Shown in pieces: positions 1 to 7,156 of a stretch of 64,000 nucleotides of DNA (positions within the stretch are counted from its first letter, which is position 1; each line of letters starts with the position of its first letter). Source of the stretch: Streptomyces glaucescens (GTDB lineage: Bacteria > Actinomycetota > Actinomycetes > Streptomycetales > Streptomycetaceae). The notes under the pieces are model-generated. The model made no database searches, was not told where the DNA came from, and worked only from the letters and a program-made list of their open reading frames with translations. The stretch lies in contig NZ_CP009438.1 of assembly GCF_000761215.1 (NCBI RefSeq), positions 2,189,501 to 2,253,500 on the forward strand, read 5' to 3'. The translations under genes and the position numbers were made by a program.

Positions 1-244
1 GCTGGTGGACACCGTCGGCGAGGGGCGGCTGAAACTGATCCACGCCAACGACTCCAAGGACGTGGTGGGCGCGCACAAGGACCGGCATGCCAACATCGGC
101 GCCGGCCACATCGGCGAGGACCCGTTCCGGGCGCTGATGACGCACCCCGCCACCGAGGGCGTGCCGCTGGTCATCGAGACGCCCGGCGGCAGGGAGGGGC
201 ACGCCGCGGACGTGGAGCGGCTGAAGAAGCTCCGCGAGATGTGA
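1..244 (+). CDS. nfo: Deoxyribonuclease IV (endonuclease IV), C-terminal part
   Basis: Only the last 80 or so codons are in the window; the start lies to the left. Endonuclease IV is a zinc-dependent AP endonuclease that nicks 5' of abasic sites in base excision repair. The visible part carries the family's C-terminal metal-binding signature: LIHANDSK, then the DRHANIGAGHIG segment (His and Asp ligands), then VIETPGG with the metal-ligating Glu. The stop is TGA at 242-244. The next gene converges from the minus strand 25 bp further on, so this is the 3' end of its transcription unit. The family assignment is firm because these motifs are diagnostic; the full domain cannot be judged. Confidence 0.9.
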   Translation, partial: LVDTVGEGRLKLIHANDSKDVVGAHKDRHANIGAGHIGEDPFRALMTHPATEGVPLVIETPGGREGHAADVERLKKLREM

Positions 245-269
245 GCCGGACGTCCGGGGAAAGCGCAGG

Positions 270-902
270 TCAGAGCTCGGGGCCGTCCCCGGGCTCCTCC
301 TGGTACGAGTAGCGCTGTTCCTTCCACGGGTCGCCGATGTTGTGGTAGCCGCGCTCCTCCCAGAAGCCGCGGCGGTCGGTGGTCATGTACTCCACCCCGC
401 GGACCCACTTCGGGCCCTTCCAGGCGTACAGGTGCGGCACCACCAGGCGGAGCGGGAAGCCGTGCTCGGCGGTGAGCAGTTCACCGTCCTTGTGGGTGGC
501 GAAAATCGTGCGCTCGTCGGCGAAGTCGGACAGGCGCAGGTTCGAGCTGAAGCCGTATTCGGCCCACACCATCACATGGGTGACGTTCCGGGCGGGCGGC
601 GCGATCTCCAGGATGGTCCGCGCGGGGATCCCGCCCCACTCGGCGCCCAGCATGCTGAACTTCGTCACGCAGTGCAGGTCGGCGACCACGGTGGTGTACG
701 GCAGGGCCGTGAACTCCTCGTGGGTCCAGCCGTGCTTCTCACCGTCGGCCGTGGCCCCGAAGACCCTGAACTCCCAGCGCTCGGGCCGGAACTTCGGCAC
801 CGGACCGTAGTGCGTCACCGGCCAGCCGCGCTGCACTCGCTGCCCCGGCGGAAGCTCGGACCGTGCTGCTTCTCCTGTTTCGCGCTCCACCGGATGACCC
901 AT
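270..902 (-). CDS. Sulfite oxidase-like molybdopterin oxidoreductase
   Basis: A 210-residue protein of the molybdopterin-dependent sulfite oxidase-like (YedY/SuoX fold) superfamily, without the heme or dimerisation domains of full sulfite oxidases. The putative Mo-ligating cysteine is C78 in DLHCVTKFS. The later segments AEYGFSSNLRL and GFPLRLVVPHLYAWKGPKWV are typical of the Moco-binding domain. No signal peptide is visible, so it is probably cytoplasmic; the substrate is unknown. I chose the ATG at 902 because GGATGGAG lies just upstream; an in-frame ATG at 980 would add 26 unconserved residues and run into the ACTTAC repeat cluster. It is divergent from bacterioferritin and shares its 176-bp promoter region. 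Confidence 0.85.
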   Translation of the reverse strand: MGHPVERETGEAARSELPPGQRVQRGWPVTHYGPVPKFRPERWEFRVFGATADGEKHGWTHEEFTALPYTTVVADLHCVTKFSMLGAEWGGIPARTILEIAPPARNVTHVMVWAEYGFSSNLRLSDFADERTIFATHKDGELLTAEHGFPLRLVVPHLYAWKGPKWVRGVEYMTTDRRGFWEERGYHNIGDPWKEQRYSYQEEPGDGPEL

Positions 903-967
903 GTCTCCATCCTGACAGACCCCGGCCGGTGCACATGACCGCGCAGGCCGGGAATCGGGCAACCAGC

Positions 968-1004
968 AGTAAGCATGCACTTACTTACTAAGTACGCACT
1001 TACT
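968..1004. promoter_or_regulatory. Clustered ACTTAC half-sites between divergent promoters
   Basis: Seen directly: GTAAG (969-973) and CTTAC (980-984) form an inverted repeat with a 6-bp spacer, a second CTTAC overlaps at 984-988, and a further ACTTACT follows at 998-1004. The block is AT-rich for this genome and sits in the 176-bp gap between the sulfite-oxidase-like gene and bfr. Such palindromic half-site clusters are typical of TetR-type operators, but no regulator gene is adjacent, so the protein is unknown. Inferred from sequence only. Confidence 0.45.
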
Positions 1005-1078
1005 GGACGATCTTCGAGAGGCGGTGCAATCATGCGGCGGCAACCTCCCCGTTCCTCCGTGTGGAAGGAGCCTCTGCG

Positions 1079-1558
1079 ATGCAGGGCGACCCCGAGGTCA
1101 TCGAGTTCCTCAACGAGCAGCTGACCGGTGAGCTGACCGCGATCAACCAGTACTTCCTGCACGCCAAGATGCAGGAGAACTTCGGCTGGACGAAGCTCGC
1201 CAAGTACACGCGGCACGAGTCGTTCGACGAGATGAAGCACGCCGAGGTGCTGACCGACCGGATCCTCTTCCTGGACGGGCTGCCGAACTACCAGCGGCTG
1301 TTCCACGTGCGGGTCGGGCAGACGGTCACGGAGATGTTCCGGGCTGACCGGGAGATCGAGGTGGAGGCGATCGACCGGCTCAAGCGCGGGATCAAGGTGA
1401 TGCGCGAGAAGGGCGACATCACGTCGGCGAACATCTTCGAGTCGATCCTGGAGGACGAGGAGCACCACATCGACTACCTCGACACCCAGCTCGACCTGAT
1501 CGACAAGCTGGGTGAGGCGCTCTACCTCGCGCAGCTGATCGAGCAGCCGGAGAGCTGA
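1079..1558 (+). CDS. bfr: Bacterioferritin
   Basis: A 159-residue heme-containing ferritin that oxidises Fe(II) and stores it as a mineral core in a 24-mer. All diagnostic residues are at the standard positions: ferroxidase ligands E18, E51, H54, E94, E127 and H130, and the heme-ligating M52 in DEMKH. Length is normal for the family. The ATG at 1079 follows GGAAGGAG with good spacing; an in-frame start at 1061 would lie upstream of that ribosome site. Its partner ferredoxin bfd converges from the minus strand 28 bp downstream, so storage and release genes are tail to tail and separately promoted. No iron box was seen in front of bfr itself. Confidence 0.97.
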   Translation: MQGDPEVIEFLNEQLTGELTAINQYFLHAKMQENFGWTKLAKYTRHESFDEMKHAEVLTDRILFLDGLPNYQRLFHVRVGQTVTEMFRADREIEVEAIDRLKRGIKVMREKGDITSANIFESILEDEEHHIDYLDTQLDLIDKLGEALYLAQLIEQPES

Positions 1559-1586
1559 GCGGCCGGAGCGCCGGTCCGCCGGGGGG

Positions 1587-1811
1587 TCAGGCCGCCTCGT
1601 CGAGGCCGGCGAGCACCGGCTTGCCCTGGTCGGCCAGCTCCCGCCGGGGGCACGCACCGCGGCCGAGGATCGCCTGGATGCGGCGCACGCACGAGCCGCA
1701 GTCCGTACCCGCCTTGCAGGCGGAGGCTATCTGGCGGGGGGTGCAGGCGCCGTTCTCCGCGTGCTGCTTGACCTGCTGCTCGGTGACGCCGAAGCAAGAG
1801 CAGACGTACAC
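1587..1811 (-). CDS. bfd: Bacterioferritin-associated ferredoxin, [2Fe-2S]
   Basis: A 74-residue BFD-type [2Fe-2S] protein. In the family it docks on bacterioferritin and passes electrons to its heme so that stored iron is reduced and released. Cluster ligands are C4, C6, C38 and C41 (C-x-C and CGSC). I chose the GTG at 1811 because GGGAGG lies 8 nt upstream; an in-frame GTG at 1820 overlaps that ribosome site and would add only three residues. An iron box lies about 50 bp upstream, so expression should rise on iron starvation, matching a role in iron mobilisation. The C-terminal 30 residues are not conserved in shape and may be disordered. Confidence 0.93.
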   Translation of the reverse strand: MYVCSCFGVTEQQVKQHAENGACTPRQIASACKAGTDCGSCVRRIQAILGRGACPRRELADQGKPVLAGLDEAA

Positions 1812-1858
1812 GCGGTTCACCTCCCGCAGGGATCGCTTGAGTGGTGCCGTCCCCGTTC

Positions 1859-1886
1859 GTCGGTGAGGCTAACCTAACCTTACCTA
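1859..1886 (-). promoter_or_regulatory. DmdR/IdeR iron box upstream of bfd
   Basis: On the minus strand, 1877 to 1859 reads TTAGGTTAGCCTCACCGAC, which matches the 19-bp actinobacterial iron-box consensus TTAGGTTAGGCTCACCTAA at 15 positions. It is preceded by a further AGGTAA half-site (to 1886). It lies 48 bp upstream of the bfd start, where a repressor would block transcription. Known biology: DmdR1/IdeR with Fe(II) binds this motif and represses iron-acquisition genes. Inference: bfd is iron-repressed. Confidence 0.85.
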
Positions 1887-1910
1887 CGCCGCAGGACCCG
1901 CGAAAGAGCG

Positions 1911-1944
1911 GTGGGGCGCGGATCGTATGTGATCCGCGCCCCAC
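1911..1944 (-). terminator. Rho-independent-like hairpin after aroH
   Basis: A perfect 14-bp inverted repeat (GTGGGGCGCGGATC and its complement) with a 6-nt loop begins 37 bp after the aroH stop. It has no T tract, as is usual in Streptomyces. It lies between aroH and the iron-regulated bfd promoter and should stop read-through. Confidence 0.8.
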
Positions 1945-1980
1945 TGCATGGCTGAGAATCGCCGGTCAGCGGCCGGAACC

Positions 1981-3333
1981 TCACTGGTCCCGGTACATCT
2001 CCGCGACGAGGAAGGCGAGGTCGAGGGACTGGCTGCGGTTGAGGCGGGGGTCGCAGGCGGTCTCGTAGCGCTGGTGGAGGTCGTCGACGAAGATCTCGTC
2101 GCCGCCGCCGACGCACTCGGTGACGTCGTCGCCGGTCAGCTCGACGTGGATGCCGCCGGGATGGGTGCCCAGCGCCTTGTGGACCTCGAAGAACCCCTTG
2201 ACCTCGTCGAGCACGTCGTCGAAACGGCGGGTCTTGTGCCCGGAGGCCGCCTCGAAGGTGTTGCCGTGCATCGGGTCGGTCACCCACGCCACCACCGCAC
2301 CCGACGCGGTGACCTTCTCCACCAGCTCCGGCAGCCGGTCACGGATCTTGTCCGCGCCCATCCGCACGATGAACGTCAGCCGCCCCGGCTCCCGCTCCGG
2401 ATCGAGCCGCTCGATGTACCGCAGCGCCTCCTCGGCCGTCGTGCTCGGACCGAGCTTGATCCCGACCGGATTGCGGATCTTCGACGCGAACTCGATGTGC
2501 GCCCCGTCCAGCTGCCGGGTCCGCTCACCGATCCACACCATGTGCGCCGACACGTCGTACAGCCGCCCCGTGCGCGAGTCCACCCGGGTCAGCGCCGACT
2601 CGTAGTCCAGCAGCAGCGCCTCGTGCGACGCGTAGAACTCGACCGTCTTGAACTCCTCCGGGTCCGCCCCGCAGGCATGCATGAAGTTCAGCGCCTGGTC
2701 GATCTCCCGGGCCAGCTGCTCATACCGCTGCCCCGAAGGCGAGGAACGCACGAAGTCCTGGTTCCAGGCGTGCACCTGGCGCAGGTCGGCGTACCCGCCG
2801 GTGGTGAACGCCCGCACCAGGTTCAGCGTCGACGCCGAGGCGTGGTACATCCGCTTCAGCCGCTGCGGGTCCGGGATCCGCGACTCGGGCGTGAAATCGA
2901 ACCCGTTGACCGAGTCCCCCCGGTAGACCGGCAGGGTCACCCCGTCACGCGTCTCGGTCGGCTTGGAACGCGGCTTGGAGTACTGGCCGGCGATCCGCCC
3001 CACCTTCACCACCGGCACCGACGCCGCGTACGTGAGCACCGCCCCCATCTGCAGCAGCGTCTTGAGCTTGTTGCGGATCTGATCGGCGGACACCGCATCG
3101 AACGCCTCGGCACAGTCGCCGCCCTGGAGGAGGAACGCCTCACCCCTGGCGACGGCCGCCATCCGGGCACGCAGCTGGTCGCACTCGCCCGCGAAGACGA
3201 GCGGCGGATACGACTCGAGGTCCGCGATCACTGCGCGCAGAGCCTCGGGGTCGGGGTACTCGGGCTGCTGCGCCGCGGGCAGGTCTCGCCAGGTGTTGCC
3301 AGCGCTCGCGCTGGTCTTAGCGTTCACGGTCAC
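1981..3333 (-). CDS. aroH: Class II DAHP synthase (3-deoxy-7-phosphoheptulonate synthase)
   Basis: A 450-residue plant-type (class II) DAHP synthase: it condenses phosphoenolpyruvate and erythrose 4-phosphate in the first step of the shikimate pathway. Diagnostic stretches are present in order: FAGECDQLRARMAAVARGEAFLLQGGDCAEAF near residues 47-80, the PVVKVGRIAGQYSKPRSKPTE block, WIGERTRQLDGAHIEFASKIRNPVGIKLGP, and WVTDPMHGNTFEAASGHKTRRFDDV. These carry the metal-binding Cys, His and Glu and the phosphate-binding Arg/Lys residues. Length matches the family. trpE(G) is 1.9 kb away and trpD 31 kb away, so the tryptophan branch is scattered over the window. The symbol follows Streptomyces usage. 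Confidence 0.96.
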   Translation of the reverse strand: MTVNAKTSASAGNTWRDLPAAQQPEYPDPEALRAVIADLESYPPLVFAGECDQLRARMAAVARGEAFLLQGGDCAEAFDAVSADQIRNKLKTLLQMGAVLTYAASVPVVKVGRIAGQYSKPRSKPTETRDGVTLPVYRGDSVNGFDFTPESRIPDPQRLKRMYHASASTLNLVRAFTTGGYADLRQVHAWNQDFVRSSPSGQRYEQLAREIDQALNFMHACGADPEEFKTVEFYASHEALLLDYESALTRVDSRTGRLYDVSAHMVWIGERTRQLDGAHIEFASKIRNPVGIKLGPSTTAEEALRYIERLDPEREPGRLTFIVRMGADKIRDRLPELVEKVTASGAVVAWVTDPMHGNTFEAASGHKTRRFDDVLDEVKGFFEVHKALGTHPGGIHVELTGDDVTECVGGGDEIFVDDLHQRYETACDPRLNRSQSLDLAFLVAEMYRDQ

Positions 3334-3412
3334 GACCTCAACATTACGGGGTGATGTCCGGGCTTCCGGACCCCGCCCAGCAAATGAGACGGACCCGACG
3401 GTCCCCGGACAG

Positions 3413-3459
3413 CCGGCGGGCCCGCACCCCCGGCCGGGCCGGGGGTGCGGGCCCGCCGG
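3413..3459 (-). terminator. Strong hairpin after the secreted protein gene
   Basis: Two perfectly complementary 21-nt arms (3413-3433 and 3439-3459) separated by CCGGG start 7 bp past the stop codon of the gene at 3466. It is one of the most stable stems in the window and separates this gene from the aroH promoter. Confidence 0.85.
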
Positions 3460-3465
3460 ACGGGA

Positions 3466-4995
3466 TCAGTGCAGGTTCTGCACGGCGGGGTCGTCGAAGC
3501 CGACGGCGAAGACCGTGCGCAGCGACAGGGAGGTGTCGCTGTCGTAGCCCAGGCAGGCGTCACCGTCCCCCTTGGCCGGGTCGACGGCGGTGAAGTCCTC
3601 GGGGTACGAGGACTTGAGCGCGTTGCTCGGGCAGATGTGCTCGGTCAGGCCCCACAGCTCCTCGACCGGCTCCGTGCCGAGCTTGGGCCAGTAGCTCAGG
3701 GCCTGCGGGGTGCCCACCGCCCAGTTGCCGGTGGACAGGTCGTTGCTGGTGCACGCGGTCGGGGGCCGGGTGTCACCGGCCCAGGTGTGCGAGAACACGG
3801 CCGGCTTGGTGCCGCAGCCCTTGTGGAAGTCGAAGTGCAGCACGCCCTGGGCGTCGGTCCAGGTGGTGCCGCCCTGGAGGCCGCGGTAGCGGGTCGCGGC
3901 GTAGGCGTCCTGGACGACCGTCTTGCCGCCGGACAGGTTCAGCAGCCCCGGATAGGTCGCGGAGCTCGTCGGGTTCAGCTGGTAGCGCACCACCCGTCCG
4001 CCGCTCGCCTCGCCGAACCACTCGCCCGTGACCAGCTTGAACGGGGCGCCGCCGGTCTTGTCCAGGGAGAGCCACGAGTAGCACAGGGAGTCCGGGTCGG
4101 GGACGCCCTCGACGGCGTCCGCGCTGCAGCCGCCCGAGGGCGGCGGCGAGGCCTGCTTGTAGTAGTGGACCTGGGGCAGCACGTAGGGGTAGCCGCAGGC
4201 GCTGGACCTGCCGCCGCTGATGCCGTAGGTGCCGACGCCGGAGCCGTAGGTGTCGACCTTGGCGAGCTTGTTGATGTCGAAGACGCGGATGCCGCCCGCG
4301 GTGTCGGTGACGTAGAGGTAGTTGGCGTACCAGACGATCCCGCCGCCGTGACCGGTGACGAACGTGAAGTTCGAGGCGGTGGACGACGTGCTGGTGGGCT
4401 CCACGAGCAGCACGTGGCGGTACTTGCCGGTGTCCCGGTCGATGAGGCTGAGCTTGAGCAGGTTGTTCGTGCGGCAGCCGGTCCTGTCCGCCGCGGCGTC
4501 CCGCGCGTACGTCTTGTAGTGCCAGGCGACCGCCAGGGCGCGCTTGCCCTGGATGGCGCCGTCGCCCCCGTCGGCCGTGCCGGTGCTGCTCATGCCCTGG
4601 GGCCACCAGCGCCCGGTGTCGTCGTCGCCGTGGGCCGACGACCAGCACCAGGAGACCGCCCTGTCCACCGGGGGCAGCGCCTTGGTCTCGGCGCCGGCGC
4701 AGGCCCGCATGGAGCGCAGGTTCAGCCAGGGGTCGGCCGCCCCGGCAGAGTTCGTCGTCTGCTCGGTGGTGAGCACCTCGGTGAGGTCGGCGTGGTCGGT
4801 GAGGTGGTTGTTGTACAGGTTGTTCGTCGCCGCCACGTAGCTCGTGTCGGTCATCCGGAACTGGTCGCCGCTGAGCGTCAGCCTGGTCATCGTGGGCGCG
4901 TCGGCGGCCGTGGCGGACGGTGCGGTGAGACCGGAGAACAGCGCGGCCGCGGCCGCGACGAAGGCCAGCGGCCTGAGTCTGCGTGTGAGAGACAC
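3466..4995 (-). CDS. Secreted protein of unknown function
   Basis: I do not recognise this 509-residue protein. The N-terminus is a classic Sec signal peptide: RR near the start, a hydrophobic run FVAAAAALFSGL, then a likely cleavage at SATAA-DAP (about residue 31). The mature part has around a dozen Cys residues (CAGAE, CWSS, CRTNN, CGYPY, CSADA, CYSW, CGTK, CTSN, CPSN, CLGYD), consistent with extracellular disulfides, and repeated beta-type stretches (LYVTDTAGGIRVFDINKLAKV, GGRVVRYQL) suggesting a beta-propeller, though no canonical repeat is clear. The GTG at 4995 is preceded by GAAGGGG; longer in-frame readings up to 5520 lack a signal peptide at their N-terminus. It sits between aroH and the trp attenuator, divergent from trpL. 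A lectin, glycan-binding or hydrolase role is possible but not shown. Confidence 0.8.
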   Translation of the reverse strand: MSLTRRLRPLAFVAAAAALFSGLTAPSATAADAPTMTRLTLSGDQFRMTDTSYVAATNNLYNNHLTDHADLTEVLTTEQTTNSAGAADPWLNLRSMRACAGAETKALPPVDRAVSWCWSSAHGDDDTGRWWPQGMSSTGTADGGDGAIQGKRALAVAWHYKTYARDAAADRTGCRTNNLLKLSLIDRDTGKYRHVLLVEPTSTSSTASNFTFVTGHGGGIVWYANYLYVTDTAGGIRVFDINKLAKVDTYGSGVGTYGISGGRSSACGYPYVLPQVHYYKQASPPPSGGCSADAVEGVPDPDSLCYSWLSLDKTGGAPFKLVTGEWFGEASGGRVVRYQLNPTSSATYPGLLNLSGGKTVVQDAYAATRYRGLQGGTTWTDAQGVLHFDFHKGCGTKPAVFSHTWAGDTRPPTACTSNDLSTGNWAVGTPQALSYWPKLGTEPVEELWGLTEHICPSNALKSSYPEDFTAVDPAKGDGDACLGYDSDTSLSLRTVFAVGFDDPAVQNLH

Positions 4996-5068
4996 ACCCA
5001 CCCCTTCGGAAATGGTCTGGAACATGCCAAAGAAACGATCATAGGCCGGACCGGACGCCGCGATCCGC

Positions 5069-5097
5069 GTGATCCGGCGCGGCGCTTGCGGTAGGGT
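5069..5097 (+). promoter_or_regulatory. Promoter for a leaderless trpL-trpE(G) transcript
   Basis: A TAGGGT -10 box (5092-5097) with a weak -35 GTGATC (5069-5074, spacer 17). The trpL ATG begins at 5105, only 7 nt past the -10 box, so transcription should start at or next to the A of the ATG. No Shine-Dalgarno sequence precedes trpL. Confidence 0.55.
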
Positions 5098-5104
5098 GCG
5101 GCGC

Positions 5105-5167
5105 ATGCTCGCGCACTCGACCCAGAACTCGAACTGGTGGTGGACCGCTCGTCCGGCGGCCCACTGA
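5105..5167 (+). CDS. trpL: trp operon leader peptide
   Basis: A 20-codon ORF containing three consecutive Trp codons (TGG TGG TGG, 5135-5143) and ending TGA at 5165-5167. Trp is normally rare, so a WWW run just ahead of a trp gene marks a transcription-attenuation leader: ribosome stalling at these codons senses charged tRNA-Trp. It appears to be translated without a ribosome site. Attenuation ahead of trpE(G) has been described in Streptomyces venezuelae. Confidence 0.9.
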   Translation: MLAHSTQNSNWWWTARPAAH

Positions 5168-5214
5168 CTGCGCGTACGCAAGACTTCGCGAAGGCCGCCC
5201 GAGGGGCGGCCTTC
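5155..5214 (+). promoter_or_regulatory. trp attenuator: antiterminator and terminator
   Basis: Terminator: GAAGGCCGCC (5190-5199) pairs perfectly with GGCGGCCTTC (5205-5214) around the loop CGAGG. Competing pairing: GGCGGCC at 5155-5161, at the end of the leader ORF, is exactly complementary to GGCCGCC at 5193-5199, inside the left arm of the terminator. Stalling at the Trp codons would favour the second pairing and let RNA polymerase reach trpE(G); a ribosome that completes the leader would cover 5155-5161 and allow termination. Confidence 0.85.
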
Positions 5215-5275
5215 GGTGTTCGTGAACCCGGGTCGTTCCTCCTCGCACCACTCACCGAGAAGGAAGACACGGACC

Positions 5276-7156
5276 ATGCATCTGCCCGACCTGCTCCACG
5301 ACCCCCGCCCCTTCGCCCTGCTCCGGCGCCGCACCCCCGGGCTCGACCACGACACGGTCGAACTGCTGATCGGCCCGGTGACGGAGTGCGACCGGCTCGC
5401 CGAGCTGCCCGACGAGGGCCTGGCCCTGGTGCCGTTCCGGCAGATCCGCGAGCGGGGCTTCGACGTCCGCGACGACGGCACCCCGCTGCTGGTGCTCACC
5501 CCCGAGGAGTCCCACGCCATCCCCCTCGCCGAGGCCCTCGACCGGCTGCCGGCGCACGAGGTGGCGGTGGAGGACGGCGGCTTCGACGTCGCCGACGAGG
5601 AGTACGCCGGGATCGTCGGACGGGTGCTGGAGGAGGAGATCGGGCGCGGCGAGGGCGCGAACTTCGTGATCCGGCGGAACTACCGGGGCCGGATCCCCGG
5701 GTTCGGCCGCGCCGACGCGCTGGCGCTGTTCCGGCGGCTGCTGGCCGGCGAGCGGGGCGCGTACTGGACGTTCGTGGTGCACACCGGGGAACGGACGCTG
5801 GTCGGGGCCAGCCCGGAGGTGCACGTGCGGATGAGCGGCGGCACGGTCGTCATGAACCCGATCAGCGGCACGTACCGCTACCCCGCCGGCGGGCCCACCC
5901 CCGAGCACCTGCTCTCCTTCCTCGCCGACGGCAAGGAGATCGAGGAGCTGTCGATGGTCGTCGACGAGGAGCTGAAGATGATGTGCACCGTCGGCGACAT
6001 GGGCGGGGTGGTCGTCGGGCCGCGGCTGAAGGAGATGGCGCACCTCGCGCACACCGAGTACGAGCTGCGCGGGCGGTCCTCGCTGGACGCGCGGGAGGTC
6101 CTGAGGGAGACCATGTTCGCGGCGACCGTCACCGGCTCGCCCGTGCAGAACGCCTGCCGGGTCATCGAGCGGCACGAGAGCGGGGGGCGCGGCTACTACG
6201 CGGGCGCCCTCGCCCTGCTCGGCCGGGACTCCGGCGGGGCACAGACGCTGGACTCACCCATCCTGATCCGTACGGCGGACATCGACGCCGCCGGCGGGCT
6301 GCGGGTGCCGGTCGGCGCGACCCTCGTGCGCGGTTCCGACCCGGCGGGCGAGGTCGCCGAGACGCACGCCAAGGCCGCCGGGGTGCTGGCCGCGCTCGGG
6401 GTGCGGCCGTCGCGGCCGCGCGCGCAGGCCGCACGGCCGGGGCTGGCCGACGACCCGCGGGTGCGGGCCGTCCTGGACGGGCGGCGGGCCTCGCTGGCGC
6501 CGTTCTGGCTGCGGATGCAGGAGCGGTCCGCGGAGCTGGACGGGCACGCGCTGGTCGTCGACGGGGAGGACACCTTCACCGCGATGCTGGCGCACGTCCT
6601 GCGGGCCGGGGGGCTCGACGTGACCGTGCGGCGCTACGACGAGCCGGGGCTGCGGGAGGCGGTGCTCGCGCACGACGGGCCGCTGGTGCTGGGGCCCGGG
6701 CCGGGGGACCCCGGGGACGTCGACGACCCGAAGATGCGGTTCCTGCGGGGGCTCGCCGCCGAGGCCCTGCGCACCCACCGGCACGGGGTGCTCGGCGTCT
6801 GCCTCGGGCACGAGCTGATCGCGGCCGAGCTGGGGCTGGAGATCGTCCGCAAGGAGGTGCCGTACCAGGGGGCGCAGACGGAGATCGACCTGTTCGGGCG
6901 GCCGGAGACCGTCGGCTTCTACAACAGCTTCACGGCCCGCTGCGACGACGCGGCGGCGGCGGAGCTGGCGGCGCACGGGGTGGAGGTGAGCCGGGCCGCA
7001 AACGGGGAGGTGCACGCGCTGCGCGGCCCCGGCTTCGCGGGGGTGCAGTTCCATCCGGAGTCGGTGCTGACGCTGAACGGCGCGGCGGTGGTCCGGGAGC
7101 TGGTCGGTCAGCTGCGGGGCACCAGCACGTTCTCCGAGCGGCGCCCGGCCCGGTAG
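5276..7156 (+). CDS. trpE: Anthranilate synthase, fused TrpE-TrpG type
   Basis: A 626-residue fusion of the chorismate-using TrpE domain (about 1-390) and a class I glutamine amidotransferase (about 420-626), making anthranilate from chorismate and glutamine. The TrpE half has PISGTYRYP and the active-site stretch EELSMVVDEELKMM. The amidotransferase has its triad: C509 in GVCLGHE, H593 and E595 in QFHPES. The sequence style resembles the fused TrpE(G)/PhzE subgroup, so on protein sequence alone aminodeoxyisochorismate synthase is an alternative; the Trp-rich attenuator immediately upstream decides for tryptophan. The ATG at 5276 follows AGAAGGAAG. Its 3' end overlaps the convergent dehydrogenase gene by 49 bp. 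Confidence 0.93.
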   Translation: MHLPDLLHDPRPFALLRRRTPGLDHDTVELLIGPVTECDRLAELPDEGLALVPFRQIRERGFDVRDDGTPLLVLTPEESHAIPLAEALDRLPAHEVAVEDGGFDVADEEYAGIVGRVLEEEIGRGEGANFVIRRNYRGRIPGFGRADALALFRRLLAGERGAYWTFVVHTGERTLVGASPEVHVRMSGGTVVMNPISGTYRYPAGGPTPEHLLSFLADGKEIEELSMVVDEELKMMCTVGDMGGVVVGPRLKEMAHLAHTEYELRGRSSLDAREVLRETMFAATVTGSPVQNACRVIERHESGGRGYYAGALALLGRDSGGAQTLDSPILIRTADIDAAGGLRVPVGATLVRGSDPAGEVAETHAKAAGVLAALGVRPSRPRAQAARPGLADDPRVRAVLDGRRASLAPFWLRMQERSAELDGHALVVDGEDTFTAMLAHVLRAGGLDVTVRRYDEPGLREAVLAHDGPLVLGPGPGDPGDVDDPKMRFLRGLAAEALRTHRHGVLGVCLGHELIAAELGLEIVRKEVPYQGAQTEIDLFGRPETVGFYNSFTARCDDAAAAELAAHGVEVSRAANGEVHALRGPGFAGVQFHPESVLTLNGAAVVRELVGQLRGTSTFSERRPAR

